A DNA stretch of 64,000 bases from JAGRAX01 sp041391365 (GTDB lineage: Bacteria > Bdellovibrionota_G > JALEGL01 > JAGRMV01), in NCBI GenBank assembly GCA_041391365.1, contig JAWKOC010000001.1, positions 310,001-374,000 of the forward strand. The letters run 5' to 3'. The notes beneath the pieces are model-generated. The model ran no database searches and was not told where the DNA came from. It saw only the letters and a list, made by a program, of their open reading frames with translations. This document shows, piece by piece, positions 9,442 through 18,660 of the stretch (the stretch's first letter is position 1; each line of letters opens with the position of its first letter). The translations under genes and the position numbers were made by a program.

Positions 9442-10068
9442 ATGTCCATGAGCGCACAGTTTGATTTGTTTTCTCAAGGAACCCCAGCAGAAAAAAGGAT
9501 CGTGTATTTTGATTTGGAAACCCTGCGTGGTGCTGATGAAGTGGGAGGATGGTCCAACATCAAAGGCATGGGAATGGCTTGTGGGGTTTGTTTCGATACC
9601 AAAGACAATCAATACAAGGTCTTTCTTGAAGATCAGGTCCAGGATCTCATTGATCTTCTTCGAAGCGTTGATTTGGTGGTGGGGTTCAACCACATTCGGT
9701 TTGATTACGAAGTATTGCGCGGGTACAGTTCCATAGATTTTTCAAGAATTCCCAGTTTTGACATGTTGGTTGATCTCAAAGAAAGGCTGGGCCATCGAAT
9801 CAAACTTGATACTTTGGCCAAAGCAACCTTGGGGCAGCAAAAAAGTGCCGATGGTTTGCAGTCGCTTCGGTGGGTCAAAGAGGGAAAAATGGATTTGGTC
9901 ATTGATTACTGCAAGCAAGATGTAAAAGTGACAAAAGAAGTTTTTGAATACGGCAGAGACAAACAACACGTCGTCATCGACAAGATGGGAGCCCCCACAA
10001 AAATTCCAGTTCAGTGGGGAGTCGATAAGATTTTGGGGGTTGGCAGCGAATCCCTATCTCTGTTGTAA
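9442..10068 (+). CDS. Predicted 3'-5' exonuclease, RNase H-like fold (YprB-like)
   Basis: 208 aa. The N-terminal YFDLETLRGADEVGGW has the DxE pair of DnaQ-like exonucleases; VVGFNHIRFDYEVLRGY is the second acidic block, and YCKQDVKVTKEVFEYG is the third (D in YCxxDV). The spacing fits the 'ribonuclease H-like YprB' group of short stand-alone exonucleases. The substrate is not evident. Start at ATG 9442 (a second ATG lies 2 codons in). It sits 76 bp downstream of the FAD oxidase on the same strand and may be in the same transcript. Confidence 0.75.
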   Translation: MSMSAQFDLFSQGTPAEKRIVYFDLETLRGADEVGGWSNIKGMGMACGVCFDTKDNQYKVFLEDQVQDLIDLLRSVDLVVGFNHIRFDYEVLRGYSSIDFSRIPSFDMLVDLKERLGHRIKLDTLAKATLGQQKSADGLQSLRWVKEGKMDLVIDYCKQDVKVTKEVFEYGRDKQHVVIDKMGAPTKIPVQWGVDKILGVGSESLSLL

Positions 10069-10110
10069 ATCAAACACACAAGTCGAAACCCCTGTAGGAA
10101 AATACCGTAC

Positions 10111-11007
10111 ATGAGATACAAAAATTGGCTGTTTTTGGGTGTGGCCCAACTTGTGTGGGCCATGTCGTATGCAGCATCAAAAATTGCCATGCTTGGGTTT
10201 CCCATTCCGGTGATTCTTTTTTTGCGATATGGGGTTGCGAGTTTGATCTTTGTGGGGATCTGGATGCTGAGAGGTTTCCCTACGTTCACACGCAAAAACC
10301 TTTTGGGCGTGGTGGCTGTTGGGTGCATCAATTTCTTTGTGTCACAATATGTTCAAGTCTACTCACTTCAGTATACTCAAAGCATTGATGCATCGATTCT
10401 TGTGCTTTTTGAACCTTTGATCACCATGATTATGGCGATTGTGCTTTTGGGAGAACCGCTTCGAAGAAGGCTTTTGATCGCTACCGGTGTTTCTATCGTA
10501 GGGTTTTTTATGCTCTCCGACATTGAATTCCACCAATGGGGTCAGTGGTCCAACGTGAGATTGATCGGAAATGTATTGTTTTTGGCCTCTTTGGTTTCAG
10601 AAGCAACATGTTCAGTGACAGGAAAAATATTTACCAAGCAAAATCATCCCATCGATGTCATCGGAACCATGATGGGATCCGCCTTCTTGCTCAATACTTG
10701 TATGCATTTTGGGCAAATTACGTCATTTTCATATGCTGAGCCGCCGCTTCGGAGTTGGGCTGCGGTTTTCTTTTTGGCCATTTTCTGTTCTCTATTTGCC
10801 TACACTATCTGGTATAAAGTGATTCAAGAAGTTGAAGTGCAGGTCGTTTCATTGAGTTTGTTCTTGCAACCTGTTTTGGGTATTTTTGTGGGATTATTAT
10901 GGATGAACGAAATCATCACACAAAAAGCCACCGTTGGTGCGCTTTTGATCTGTGCAAGCTTGTTTTGGTGGCAATGGAAAGTTACACACGACAAGGCCAT
11001 ATCCTAG
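10111..11007 (+). CDS. EamA-family (DMT) transporter
   Basis: 298 aa with ten predicted membrane segments arranged as two EamA repeats of about 140 residues, the classical 10-TMS drug/metabolite transporter layout. The WAMSYAASKIAMLGFPIPVILFLRY start and the SLFLQPVLGIFVGLLWMNEIIT end are typical of this superfamily. It probably exports or imports a small metabolite across the inner membrane; the substrate is unknown. Its 3' end overlaps the start of the following large secreted protein by 34 bp. Confidence 0.88.
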   Translation: MRYKNWLFLGVAQLVWAMSYAASKIAMLGFPIPVILFLRYGVASLIFVGIWMLRGFPTFTRKNLLGVVAVGCINFFVSQYVQVYSLQYTQSIDASILVLFEPLITMIMAIVLLGEPLRRRLLIATGVSIVGFFMLSDIEFHQWGQWSNVRLIGNVLFLASLVSEATCSVTGKIFTKQNHPIDVIGTMMGSAFLLNTCMHFGQITSFSYAEPPLRSWAAVFFLAIFCSLFAYTIWYKVIQEVEVQVVSLSLFLQPVLGIFVGLLWMNEIITQKATVGALLICASLFWWQWKVTHDKAIS

Positions 11008-14000
11008 CGGCTTCGCTTTTTTTTGTGTTGTGCTGCGTTGGGATAGCGCCATTGCACGCCGAATCTTCCTCCGAAAAATCTCGCCAGCTTAAAATCATTC
11101 AAGCCGAGATGCTGGGGATGGGGCGGGAGTTGGACTCTCTTCGTCGGCAAGATGTGTTGCATGCTGGATCCTCCTATGAGCAGGGTGGAGATCTGATCAC
11201 CGATTTCATTCGATTTCTTTTTCCAATTTCGGGAAGAGAAAAACGAACCATGTTTCTTCCAACACCGTATTGGGGGAAGAAAAAGCCACAATACAAAAAA
11301 TTCAAGTGGAGTCGATACGAGTCCGACCATTTTGATTTTTTTGCCTATCCTGAAGCCAATGAAACCTTGAAACGAACCATTGGTTTTTTTGAAGAAGAAT
11401 ACGAGCGCAACAATCGAACTTTTGGAGTGTCCAATCGGTTTTCCAAAAAAATTCCTGTGATTTTGTATCACACTCGACGAGATTTTGAACAGACTTCCAT
11501 TGTAGATGGACCTGTTCCACTGGGATTGGGAGGATTGACCGAGGTGGTTGCGTGGAAGAGAGTGACGTTTCCATTTGAAGGAGAAATGGAAAAGTTTGAA
11601 CATGTTGCCAAGCATGAACAGACTCACGTATTTCAAATTGCAAAAGATGCTCGTAAATTGCCTCTTTGGATGATTGAGGGAGTTGCAGAGACCAATTCGA
11701 TTTACTGGGACAGTGATGCGGAAATGATTCTTCGAGATGCGTTCATCAATGGCTTTTTCTACAAAATCTCTGATCTATGGCAAATTCAGGGTCCATGGCT
11801 CATGTACAAAATTGGAAATTTTATCTGCAATGTCATTTGGGAAGAGTATGGCGAGCGAGGCATAGAAAAAATATTTCAAAATGCATCAGAAGTCAGTTTT
11901 GAAAAAAACATCAAAGATTCTTTGGGAATCACAGTGGATGAATTGGAGAAAAAAGTAGAGGATCGCCTCGTCAAGGAATATGGACATCTTCTTCATGCGA
12001 ATGATGTATTGGATTCGTCACGAAAAATTTCAGAACGGGAAAAAATTCTGACAAGCTATGATCAATTTTTTGTTTCAGGCGGTGTATCAGGTCCGAGCAG
12101 TGCCTTGTATCTGAACGTACTGCAAGAAGATGGATCATTGGTCAAAGAGAAAATTGTAGAAGACCGAAACATTTTTGATGAATCTCTGGAATATTTTCAA
12201 AAAGGCGCTGATCTAACAGACAAATGGATTGTATACTCTGTAAAGCAATCGAAGAGTGACCAAATCAAAATCGTTCCCTATCATTATGAAAAAGCCAAAA
12301 AGAAAATCATTTTTGATCGACCTCAAATTCATCGATGGGAGCAGTTCGAGCGAATTCAATATCCCAATGTGGTAGATGAACATACTTTGGTATTCATTGG
12401 ATACAAAGATGGATACTCCAATCTTTATCGAGCAGATCTACAAAGCAATGGTATCGAGCCTTTGACACAGGGGCAAGCACATATCAGTCATTTGGATTAC
12501 AATGCCAAGAAAAACCAAATGGTGTATTCCAAAGAGACTCAAAGGCTTTCAGGTAAAATCAGCTACAACCGAGAATTGTTTTTGATGGACTTGTCGACCA
12601 AAGAGGAAAAGCAAATTACCTTCACACAAGAGATAGATGAGACGGAACCTATGTTTTCTCACGATGGAGGAAAAATTCTGTACGTGGCCAATCCAGATGC
12701 AACTTTTGATTTGATGGTTTATGAATATGACGAGAACCGATCGCTGCGTTTGACTCGAATGAGAGTTGGAGCAAAGAGTCCATCCTGGGGACCCGAAGGG
12801 TCTATTTTGTTCAACGCATATGAAAAATTGTCCCCACATATTTATCAGAAAGAATATCCAAAAACCAAAGACATCGTTCAATTGCAATTCCCTGAATCAA
12901 GGTTCAAAGAAAAATATGCTTTTGAAAAAGGAACCTTTGAGTTGTATGTAGATGACCGTCAAGAGGATACTGCGCATCTCACAGAGTCAGAGGTTTTTGA
13001 CGGTCAATATTTGTCTCAGGACCAAGTTGTGATTCGAAGTCATGAACGTGATTACACGGTTCAAAGTGTGGCCAGTGCCTCTCATGAATTGATCTATCGA
13101 AGTTTTGACGGATTGCCCGAAACTCTGGATGTTCAGGAAGATATTTACCCTCAGTATTTTGTTCAAAAGGGTAGGCAAGTCATTTCTTTGCGATCCAAAA
13201 TGGTTGCAGAAAAAGGCATTTCGGATCAGGTCGAACTTTGGTCCAGGCAACACCTCAACGGCCGACCGATTGTTGAGGGGTGGACGAGTCAAAATCAAAA
13301 GTACTCGCTTCTTTTGGTCAACAATCGAATGGCTTCGGAATACAGAGAGTATCGAAGCAAGTCTCCAGTAGGCATTGTGATTTATGATTCTCAGAACAAT
13401 CATGCCATAGAGTGGAGTGACTCCATGGCCCGAAGGGTTTTGGAGAATAAACTGCAGTGGGTTTCATTCTTGGAAGATGATTCTGTCTTCTTAGCGGTTG
13501 GAGAAAAACCCTCTGGGCCTTTTCAAGGGTTCATATGGAAAAATCAAAAACTTACCTACCAGAGCTCTGCGATGCTTCGTTTTTCCATATCACAGGACCA
13601 TCGTAGAGTTGCATGGTTGGATGCTCGAAATGAAATGCATTTGCTTGCAGTTTCGGCATCGAATGGAAATCAATTGAAGAAAATAACATATCCGGGAAAA
13701 TTGGCGGCTTTTGAATTCGTGGATGAGGATCATCTCACAGGGATTTCGACGGTAAAAAAAGATCATTATTTCGTAGATTTTTCTGATTCGTCCAAAAACA
13801 AAAAAATTCCATTTGCATCGCAAAAAACCTTGCTCAATGTGTCCATTGATCGAAATGGGTGGGTGGCTTTTTTGGCCTCAAATGGAAAGGCAGACAACAA
13901 TAAGGAAGATGTAGAATTTCATGAAACGACGATTGAATTGTGGAATCTTCAACAAAAAGAATCTGTACCGCGGATCGTGGATTGGCATGATCATAAGATC

Positions 14001-15554
14001 AGCCACTTTGTGTTTCGTGATGGATATTTGACCTACATCAAAAGAAATTTGCATGCCAAACCCAATCGGGAGGTCGTCTGGACTGCAGGACTCGACGAGC
14101 CAATTTATTTTGATCCCTTGCAAAAGGCGTTTTTCAATCAAGATCAACGTTATCTTGTTCTTGAAAGCAAACGAAATTTGGTTGTGTATGATCGAGATGA
14201 GAAGAACTCTGATCGGATCGGTGGATATACGATGGGCGTTGATGTTCAAAAAGACAAGGTTCTTTTCAGTCAAGAAATAGATGGAAGGGTGTTTGTTGTT
14301 TCCGAGTACAATTTGTACTCCAAGGTCAAACGCAACCTATCGACCGAAGTGTCCAACAGCATATATCCTATAGCTTTTGATGATACCGTGCTCTGGTCTA
14401 CCAAAAAGGATTTTTGGAACATTGATGCTCAGGGAGAAAAAAAATCTCAGGAAAATGTTGCGGTTGATGTTTTGGAAAAAGAGGTGGTGAATGATCAATT
14501 GATTGTTGATGTGTATCGAAAAAACAAAAAGGAATATGAAGGACCTCTTCATGATTCACAGCCCCAGTATCCTGGAATGCTGCTTTCTCGGCCCGCTCCC
14601 CAAAACATCAAAGTTCAAAATCTGTCTGCGGCTGCGGCTTTCGATGGATCTAATTTTCGATATTTTGTCAGTGGGTATGCAGACAACTTGTTCAGCGATC
14701 GTGGTATTTTTGTCAATAGCGTGTTTTTGGGAAGCGCTCGCTACGCCAGCATTGGATATTCTGATCTTCGTTATGGGTATTCTGGATCGTTCTTTTTTAA
14801 TTCTCGTCGTGGGATCGACAACTACGGCATTGATGTTTCAAAGAATTTTATTTTGGATCAGTATCGACAGGTTACATTGTATTCAGATTTTGAGTATCAA
14901 AATTATTCGGTGGATAGTTCAGTGTTGAATTCTTTTATAGAACCTAAGTTTAATGATTCTAGCTACTATCTTCTCAAAGCAGGATTTGTATATTCCTTTG
15001 ATGGAACATCTCATGATTTTCATGGACCCATTGAAGGGAGTCGTTTTTTCTTCCGAACAGAGTCTGGGGTCGATACACAGCGAGGTGAACTCTCCAACAT
15101 CGATGCCAACATTGATTTTCGCTTGTATCACGAATTTTTGCCCAGATTGGGCCTTGCTCATCGTTTTGTTGCAGGTACAAGTCAAGGATCAGTACCGAAT
15201 ATTTATATTATGGGAGGTAACGTAACTTTCCGAGGCATTCCATTTGAAGACTTGGCAGGACAAAACTACTGGGTCGCAAGTCAAGATCTGAGGTTACCTG
15301 TGTTCGATTTTATTGGAGCAAAGTTCTTTGATCCTTTGGATCAAGCGCTAGGATTTTTGACACGATTTTTTGATGTTCGATCGGGGTTGTACGTGGATGT
15401 AGGATCGGCCTGGAGTAACTCGGATGACATGACGATCGATCATTCCTTTGGATATTTTGTCAACGTGCCAACGACCTTTGGTTTGATTTTTCGTTTCAAC
15501 CAAGGACTGGTGGGGCGAAAATCTCTTGGATTTTGGATCGGTACCAACTGGTAG
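10974..15554 (+). CDS. Secreted zinc metallopeptidase-like / TolB-type beta-propeller / outer-membrane barrel fusion
   Basis: 1526 aa from the ATG giving MESYTRQGHILAASLFFVLCC, which provides a signal peptide (cleavage near residue 28). Residues about 100-300 form a peptidase-MA/gluzincin-like domain with H214-E-Q-T-H218 and a following LPLWMIEGVAE, whose E235 is a suitable third zinc ligand. Residues about 400-1200 are repeated beta-rich segments of WD40/TolB-propeller type, for example EPMFSHDGGKILYVANPD and TRMRVGAKSPSWGPEGSI. The last 280 or so residues look like a BamA/surface-antigen barrel: GGNVTFRGIPFEDLAGQ and ASQDLRLPVFDF, ending in FWIGTNW. It should sit in the outer membrane with a proteolytic and a binding module. 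Upstream overlap with the EamA gene is 34 bp. The domain reading is by eye; the substrate is unknown. Confidence 0.75.
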   Translation: MESYTRQGHILAASLFFVLCCVGIAPLHAESSSEKSRQLKIIQAEMLGMGRELDSLRRQDVLHAGSSYEQGGDLITDFIRFLFPISGREKRTMFLPTPYWGKKKPQYKKFKWSRYESDHFDFFAYPEANETLKRTIGFFEEEYERNNRTFGVSNRFSKKIPVILYHTRRDFEQTSIVDGPVPLGLGGLTEVVAWKRVTFPFEGEMEKFEHVAKHEQTHVFQIAKDARKLPLWMIEGVAETNSIYWDSDAEMILRDAFINGFFYKISDLWQIQGPWLMYKIGNFICNVIWEEYGERGIEKIFQNASEVSFEKNIKDSLGITVDELEKKVEDRLVKEYGHLLHANDVLDSSRKISEREKILTSYDQFFVSGGVSGPSSALYLNVLQEDGSLVKEKIVEDRNIFDESLEYFQKGADLTDKWIVYSVKQSKSDQIKIVPYHYEKAKKKIIFDRPQIHRWEQFERIQYPNVVDEHTLVFIGYKDGYSNLYRADLQSNGIEPLTQGQAHISHLDYNAKKNQMVYSKETQRLSGKISYNRELFLMDLSTKEEKQITFTQEIDETEPMFSHDGGKILYVANPDATFDLMVYEYDENRSLRLTRMRVGAKSPSWGPEGSILFNAYEKLSPHIYQKEYPKTKDIVQLQFPESRFKEKYAFEKGTFELYVDDRQEDTAHLTESEVFDGQYLSQDQVVIRSHERDYTVQSVASASHELIYRSFDGLPETLDVQEDIYPQYFVQKGRQVISLRSKMVAEKGISDQVELWSRQHLNGRPIVEGWTSQNQKYSLLLVNNRMASEYREYRSKSPVGIVIYDSQNNHAIEWSDSMARRVLENKLQWVSFLEDDSVFLAVGEKPSGPFQGFIWKNQKLTYQSSAMLRFSISQDHRRVAWLDARNEMHLLAVSASNGNQLKKITYPGKLAAFEFVDEDHLTGISTVKKDHYFVDFSDSSKNKKIPFASQKTLLNVSIDRNGWVAFLASNGKADNNKEDVEFHETTIELWNLQQKESVPRIVDWHDHKISHFVFRDGYLTYIKRNLHAKPNREVVWTAGLDEPIYFDPLQKAFFNQDQRYLVLESKRNLVVYDRDEKNSDRIGGYTMGVDVQKDKVLFSQEIDGRVFVVSEYNLYSKVKRNLSTEVSNSIYPIAFDDTVLWSTKKDFWNIDAQGEKKSQENVAVDVLEKEVVNDQLIVDVYRKNKKEYEGPLHDSQPQYPGMLLSRPAPQNIKVQNLSAAAAFDGSNFRYFVSGYADNLFSDRGIFVNSVFLGSARYASIGYSDLRYGYSGSFFFNSRRGIDNYGIDVSKNFILDQYRQVTLYSDFEYQNYSVDSSVLNSFIEPKFNDSSYYLLKAGFVYSFDGTSHDFHGPIEGSRFFFRTESGVDTQRGELSNIDANIDFRLYHEFLPRLGLAHRFVAGTSQGSVPNIYIMGGNVTFRGIPFEDLAGQNYWVASQDLRLPVFDFIGAKFFDPLDQALGFLTRFFDVRSGLYVDVGSAWSNSDDMTIDHSFGYFVNVPTTFGLIFRFNQGLVGRKSLGFWIGTNW

Positions 15555-15559
15555 ACGCT

Positions 15560-16153
15560 GTGAAAAATCGTTTCAACAACAAAGATCGTTTTTACAAACA
15601 AGCCAAAAAAGATGGTCTTTTGGCCAGGTCTTTTTACAAGTTGGAAGAGCTTGATAAAAAGTTCTCATTGATCTCTCCTCACGGAAATATTTTGGACATG
15701 GGCTCGGCTCCAGGCTCTTGGATTCAATACCATCTGAAAAAAATTGGACCCAAAGGAACCGTGGTGGGGGTTGATCTCAATCCTTTGAAAGTGCCGAATC
15801 ATGATCAGCTCAGGTTCATTCAGGGTGATTTGTATCAACTCGAGTCTGGAGATTTTTTGGCTTTTTTTGGACCGTTTTCTTGTGTCACCAGCGACATTGC
15901 TCCCAAAACCTCAGGGGATCGAGATCGTGATCATGAAGCTTCTTTTCAGTTGTGTGAAAAAGTGCTGGAGGTTGCGACCCAGGTTTTGTCCAAAGGAGGA
16001 CATTTGGTTTGCAAGATGTATCAGGGAGAGAGAAGCATGGAGTTTTTGGACATGCTCAAAATGCATTTTGCGTTTCAAAAAATCCAAAGACCGGACGCCA
16101 CACGAAGCCAGAGCAAAGAAATATTTTTTGTGGCCAAAGATTTTTTGTCTTGA
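15560..16153 (+). CDS. rlmE: 23S rRNA 2'-O-methyltransferase RlmE (FtsJ family)
   Basis: 197 aa from GTG at 15560, six bases after the preceding stop; an in-frame TTG at 15533 inside the preceding gene is an alternative and would add 9 residues. The N-terminal DRFYKQAKKDGLLARSFYKLEELDKK is the conserved RlmE start, followed by the SAM motif LDMGSAPGSW. The catalytic K-D-K-E set is visible: K in RSFYKL, D in VTSDIAPKTSG, K in LVCKMYQGE and E in SKEIFF. The enzyme methylates a uridine in the 23S rRNA A-loop. A structured repeat element begins immediately at its stop codon. Confidence 0.9.
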   Translation: MKNRFNNKDRFYKQAKKDGLLARSFYKLEELDKKFSLISPHGNILDMGSAPGSWIQYHLKKIGPKGTVVGVDLNPLKVPNHDQLRFIQGDLYQLESGDFLAFFGPFSCVTSDIAPKTSGDRDRDHEASFQLCEKVLEVATQVLSKGGHLVCKMYQGERSMEFLDMLKMHFAFQKIQRPDATRSQSKEIFFVAKDFLS

Positions 16154-16380
16154 TGGCTCATGCGCCGCCGGGCTTGGGATGGATCGGTGGAAACTGCATC
16201 AACAATCTCTCACACTCAAAACGCAGAGGAAAATGGCTCGCCGGAAGGGATGGATGTCAAAGGAGTGTATCGAGTGGCTGCGCTTGAGTTTTCCTCTTTC
16301 GTTTCGAGCGCGAGAGATTATTGATCAGAAGAAGATCTGAGAAAAAGAGAAGAGGAGCTTTCCAAAGGAAAGCATTGCTG
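16154..16380 (+). repeat. Structured extragenic element, copy A1 (candidate 3'-end RNA)
   Basis: Begins directly after the rlmE stop with TGGCTCATGCGCCGCCGGG. A long imperfect helix follows: AGAGGAAAA (16225-16233) pairs perfectly with TTTTCCTCT (16289-16297), and pairing extends outward over 16215-16223 and 16300-16308 with a mismatch and a bulge. Inside the helix lie the conserved strands TGGCTCGCCGG and GGCTGCGCTTGAG. After it come a purine-rich tract and a perfect hairpin, GCTTTCC-AAA-GGAAAGC (16357-16373). The same core, with differently sequenced outer helices, recurs at 54980-55165 and, on the other strand, at 55231-55431. No coding potential was recognised. It may be an RNA motif or a mobile palindromic element. 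Confidence 0.7.
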
Positions 16381-16381
16381 A

Positions 16382-16470
16382 ATTGGCTCATGCGCCGCCG
16401 GGCTTGAGATGGATTGGTGGAGTTAGCATCGGTATGGACAACGCAAGAAACGCAGAGGAAAATGGCTCGA
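16382..16470 (+). repeat. Structured extragenic element, truncated direct copy A2
   Basis: A second, same-orientation copy of the 5' part of A1. The segment 16384-16421 matches 16154-16191 over 38 nt with two substitutions, and the 22-nt block at 16448-16469 is identical to 16219-16240. Spacing of the two blocks is 64 versus 65 nt. The right half of the element, including the complementary arm, is missing; the sequence diverges just after AATGGCTCG, about 40 bp before the 3' end of the convergent glutaredoxin gene. The rest of this interval (16471-16509) shows only a weak CGATC...GATCG stem at about 16468-16486. Confidence 0.7.
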
Positions 16471-16509
16471 TCATCTTGCAGATCGGTAGGCTGGGAGAAA
16501 ATGTCTGGA

Positions 16510-16764
16510 TCAACCAAAGGTTCGATCCAAATAATCATTGATATCGTCAGATTCAAGCATAGGTACGCCATCAATGACCAAACAAGGAACCTGTGTGGTT
16601 CCATTGAGGGCAATCAATTCACGAGCATATTCGGGGTGAATCCGAGTATCTTTTCGGACAATGGTTGATTCGATGCCCAGGGAGGTGATTTTTCGGAAAA
16701 CCTTTTGACAAAAAGGGCAGGCATCGAAGGCATACAAAACAAGTTCCTTTGGTTTTTGACTCAT
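16510..16764 (-). CDS. Glutaredoxin-like protein
   Basis: 84 aa, a single thioredoxin-fold domain. CPFC near residue 16 is the redox-active dithiol motif; TQVPCLVIDG near residue 57 supplies the cis-proline loop, and LESDDINDYLDRTFG is the C-terminal helix shared by glutaredoxins and GST N-domains. It would reduce disulfides using glutathione or act as a small GST-N-like redox protein. It is transcribed alone, divergent from the PBP gene 69 bp away. Its 3' side faces the repeat element. Confidence 0.85.
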   Translation of the reverse strand: MSQKPKELVLYAFDACPFCQKVFRKITSLGIESTIVRKDTRIHPEYARELIALNGTTQVPCLVIDGVPMLESDDINDYLDRTFG

Positions 16765-16833
16765 AATTTTTTCGTATCTTTGGAGTTTTTCTTTTCCTTT
16801 TTCCCAGGGTCGTTACAATAGTAATCACAGATT

Positions 16834-18216
16834 ATGGGTTGGCAAGATTATCAGAAAAAAAACTATTCATCCCCCAGAAAAGGCATAGGTCGTTACTGGG
16901 TTTGGGGAGTTTTGACGCTTGCCGGAATTTCGACGGCTACCTTTTTTGTAGATGGTTCGATGGTCAATGCTTCTAATATCAGTGCTTTGAAAGTGTTGGA
17001 TGACCAAGATCTTGCCCCAACTCCAAAAATGCCTGTAACTCCTGCCACACTTCAAAAGCCATTTGATGAATACATGCAGCTCAGTGAGCTTTCGGTAGGT
17101 CCCAAAGTGGTGAAAGTTCACAAAAATGACCAAGATTTGCTCTTCCGACTCTCTTTTGATTCTGAGCTACAGGCTTTTGTAGATCGCCGTTTGGAGCATT
17201 ATCGGGTCGATTGGGCCGGAGTAACCATCATGGACCCTACCCGTGGAGCGGTGTTGGCACTTTCTTCTTACTCTTCTTTGGAACCTGATCGCGATTGTTT
17301 GTATTCCAAATCAATTTTTCCGGCGGCCTCCGTATTTAAGATTGTTACTGCGTCCGCAGCGATTTCAGAAGCCGGGTTGAATCCTATGACCACGGTTCGA
17401 TATGCTGGATATCCTCAAAAACTACGAAAGAACTATCTCCCTCTTACGGGAGGAGTAGATGTGTCTCTCGAAAAAGCATTTGCTCAGTCTGCCAATGGTA
17501 TTTTCGGAAAAGTCGGCATCAAATACTTAAACCAAAAGAAAATTGCTTCGCATGCAGATTCTTTGGGATTCAATCAGTCGATTCCATTTGATTTTTCTAT
17601 GGATGTGAGTTCGATCAATTACGATGGGATCGGCAAAGACGATTTTGAGTTGGCAAAACTTGCAGCAGGTTTTGGGGATGTGCAACTCAGTCCCATCCAC
17701 GGAGCAATGATTGCAGGATCCATTTTTCATCAGGGTGTGATGATGGAACCTTATTTGGTCGAGAACGTATATCATGCCAGTGGAAAAATGGTGTACCAAC
17801 AAGATATCAAACCGTGGAAAGTTGCCATGGCACCAAAAGTCGCCAAACAAATGCAGACCATGATGAGAGAAACTGTAGAAACAGGAACAGCGAGAAGAAG
17901 TTTTCATGGACTTTTGGATCGTAGCTCTTTTTCACAAATGAAAGTGGGTGGAAAAACAGGTTCATTGACATCCAAAGATCCAAAAGGTCGAAATGAATGG
18001 TTTGTGGGGTATGCTTCGTTGGATGGTCGCCCCATTGCGTTCGGGATTGTGATTGTGAGTCAAAAGTATTGGAAAGTAAAACCAGCAGAACTGGCCAAAC
18101 AAATCATTCAATATTATTATTCAAGATCGTCGGACACAAAAGCATTGGAATCGACGGAAGTAGCAATGATTGGTCCTCAACCCGAGATGGCTCATGGAAA
18201 AAAACAAAAGAGTTAG
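16834..18216 (+). CDS. Penicillin-binding protein, transpeptidase domain
   Basis: 460 aa. One N-terminal membrane anchor (about 21-42) is followed by a transpeptidase domain with all three active-site motifs: S166-V-F-K169 (nucleophile Ser), S219-A-N221 and K374-T-G376. It cross-links peptidoglycan in the periplasm. No dimerisation/pedestal domain as in FtsI or PBP2 and no glycosyltransferase domain are present, so it is a short monofunctional enzyme of the class B/class D-like type. Upstream, GTTACAATAGTAATC (16812-16826) gives a possible -10 (TACAAT), with no convincing -35. The gene overlaps the following HAMP protein by 23 bp. Confidence 0.9.
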   Translation: MGWQDYQKKNYSSPRKGIGRYWVWGVLTLAGISTATFFVDGSMVNASNISALKVLDDQDLAPTPKMPVTPATLQKPFDEYMQLSELSVGPKVVKVHKNDQDLLFRLSFDSELQAFVDRRLEHYRVDWAGVTIMDPTRGAVLALSSYSSLEPDRDCLYSKSIFPAASVFKIVTASAAISEAGLNPMTTVRYAGYPQKLRKNYLPLTGGVDVSLEKAFAQSANGIFGKVGIKYLNQKKIASHADSLGFNQSIPFDFSMDVSSINYDGIGKDDFELAKLAAGFGDVQLSPIHGAMIAGSIFHQGVMMEPYLVENVYHASGKMVYQQDIKPWKVAMAPKVAKQMQTMMRETVETGTARRSFHGLLDRSSFSQMKVGGKTGSLTSKDPKGRNEWFVGYASLDGRPIAFGIVIVSQKYWKVKPAELAKQIIQYYYSRSSDTKALESTEVAMIGPQPEMAHGKKQKS

Positions 18217-18628
18217 ACAACGTTTGGTCGTCAACCTTGGATTTCAGCTCAAATATACACTATTGGTGTTGATCCTTTCTTCGGGCATTTTTGCAGGTCT
18301 TGGTATTCAGCTTTACAAGAAAGAGCTCGAAAAAACGCGCATTTTGGGAATCCAAAACCCAGAGATTCTTGAGATCATTCAGAGTGCTGATCAAAAGACC
18401 GTGTATTATTTGGCAGCAGCCTTTGCAGCCCAAGTGATCATTACCGTTCTTGTTGGATTGTTTTTGACCCACAAAATGATCGGTCCCATCACCAGAGCCA
18501 AGAACTCCATCGATACAGCCCTAGAATCTGGAGAGTTCCGTCCGGTGTTGCCCATTCGAAAAGGTGATGAGTTCGGATCCTTTTTTCATTCCGTCAATCA
18601 GCTTTTGGAAAAACACTATAAAAAATGA
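18194..18628 (+). CDS. Membrane protein with HAMP-like domain
   Basis: 144 aa from ATG 18194 (MEKNKRVRQRLVVNLGFQLK); an in-frame TTG at 18170 is also possible. Two hydrophobic helices, about 20-42 and 77-97, flank a short periplasmic segment of about 30 residues. After the second helix HKMIGPITRAKNSIDTALESGEF...IRKGDEFGSFFHSVNQLLE is a HAMP linker (P-x-E/D-GxFxxF pattern). No kinase, cyclase or methyl-accepting domain follows, so this is a stand-alone HAMP membrane protein. It overlaps the PBP gene and may modulate or scaffold it; the role is unknown. Confidence 0.75.
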   Translation: MEKNKRVRQRLVVNLGFQLKYTLLVLILSSGIFAGLGIQLYKKELEKTRILGIQNPEILEIIQSADQKTVYYLAAAFAAQVIITVLVGLFLTHKMIGPITRAKNSIDTALESGEFRPVLPIRKGDEFGSFFHSVNQLLEKHYKK

Positions 18629-18638
18629 ATTTTATTCA

Positions 18639-18654
18639 CATTGCGTAGGCAATG
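18639..18654. terminator. Weak hairpin between convergent genes
   Basis: CATTGC-GTAG-GCAATG forms a 6-bp stem with a 4-nt loop in the 32-bp gap between the two convergent genes. On the minus strand it is followed, after a short spacer, by an AT-rich stretch ending in a T-run. It may help end the minus-strand transcript, but the stem is short. Confidence 0.3.
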
Positions 18655-18660
18655 GGTAGG

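Noticed and set aside
9221..9693. Minus-strand open frames around the FAD oxidase/exonuclease gap
   Set aside because: They overlap two well-supported plus-strand genes antisense, with no recognisable domains.
16154..16509. Simple intrinsic terminator as the only content of the rlmE-glutaredoxin gap
   Set aside because: The small hairpin at 16357-16373 lacks a T-run, and the gap is dominated by two copies of a larger conserved element.
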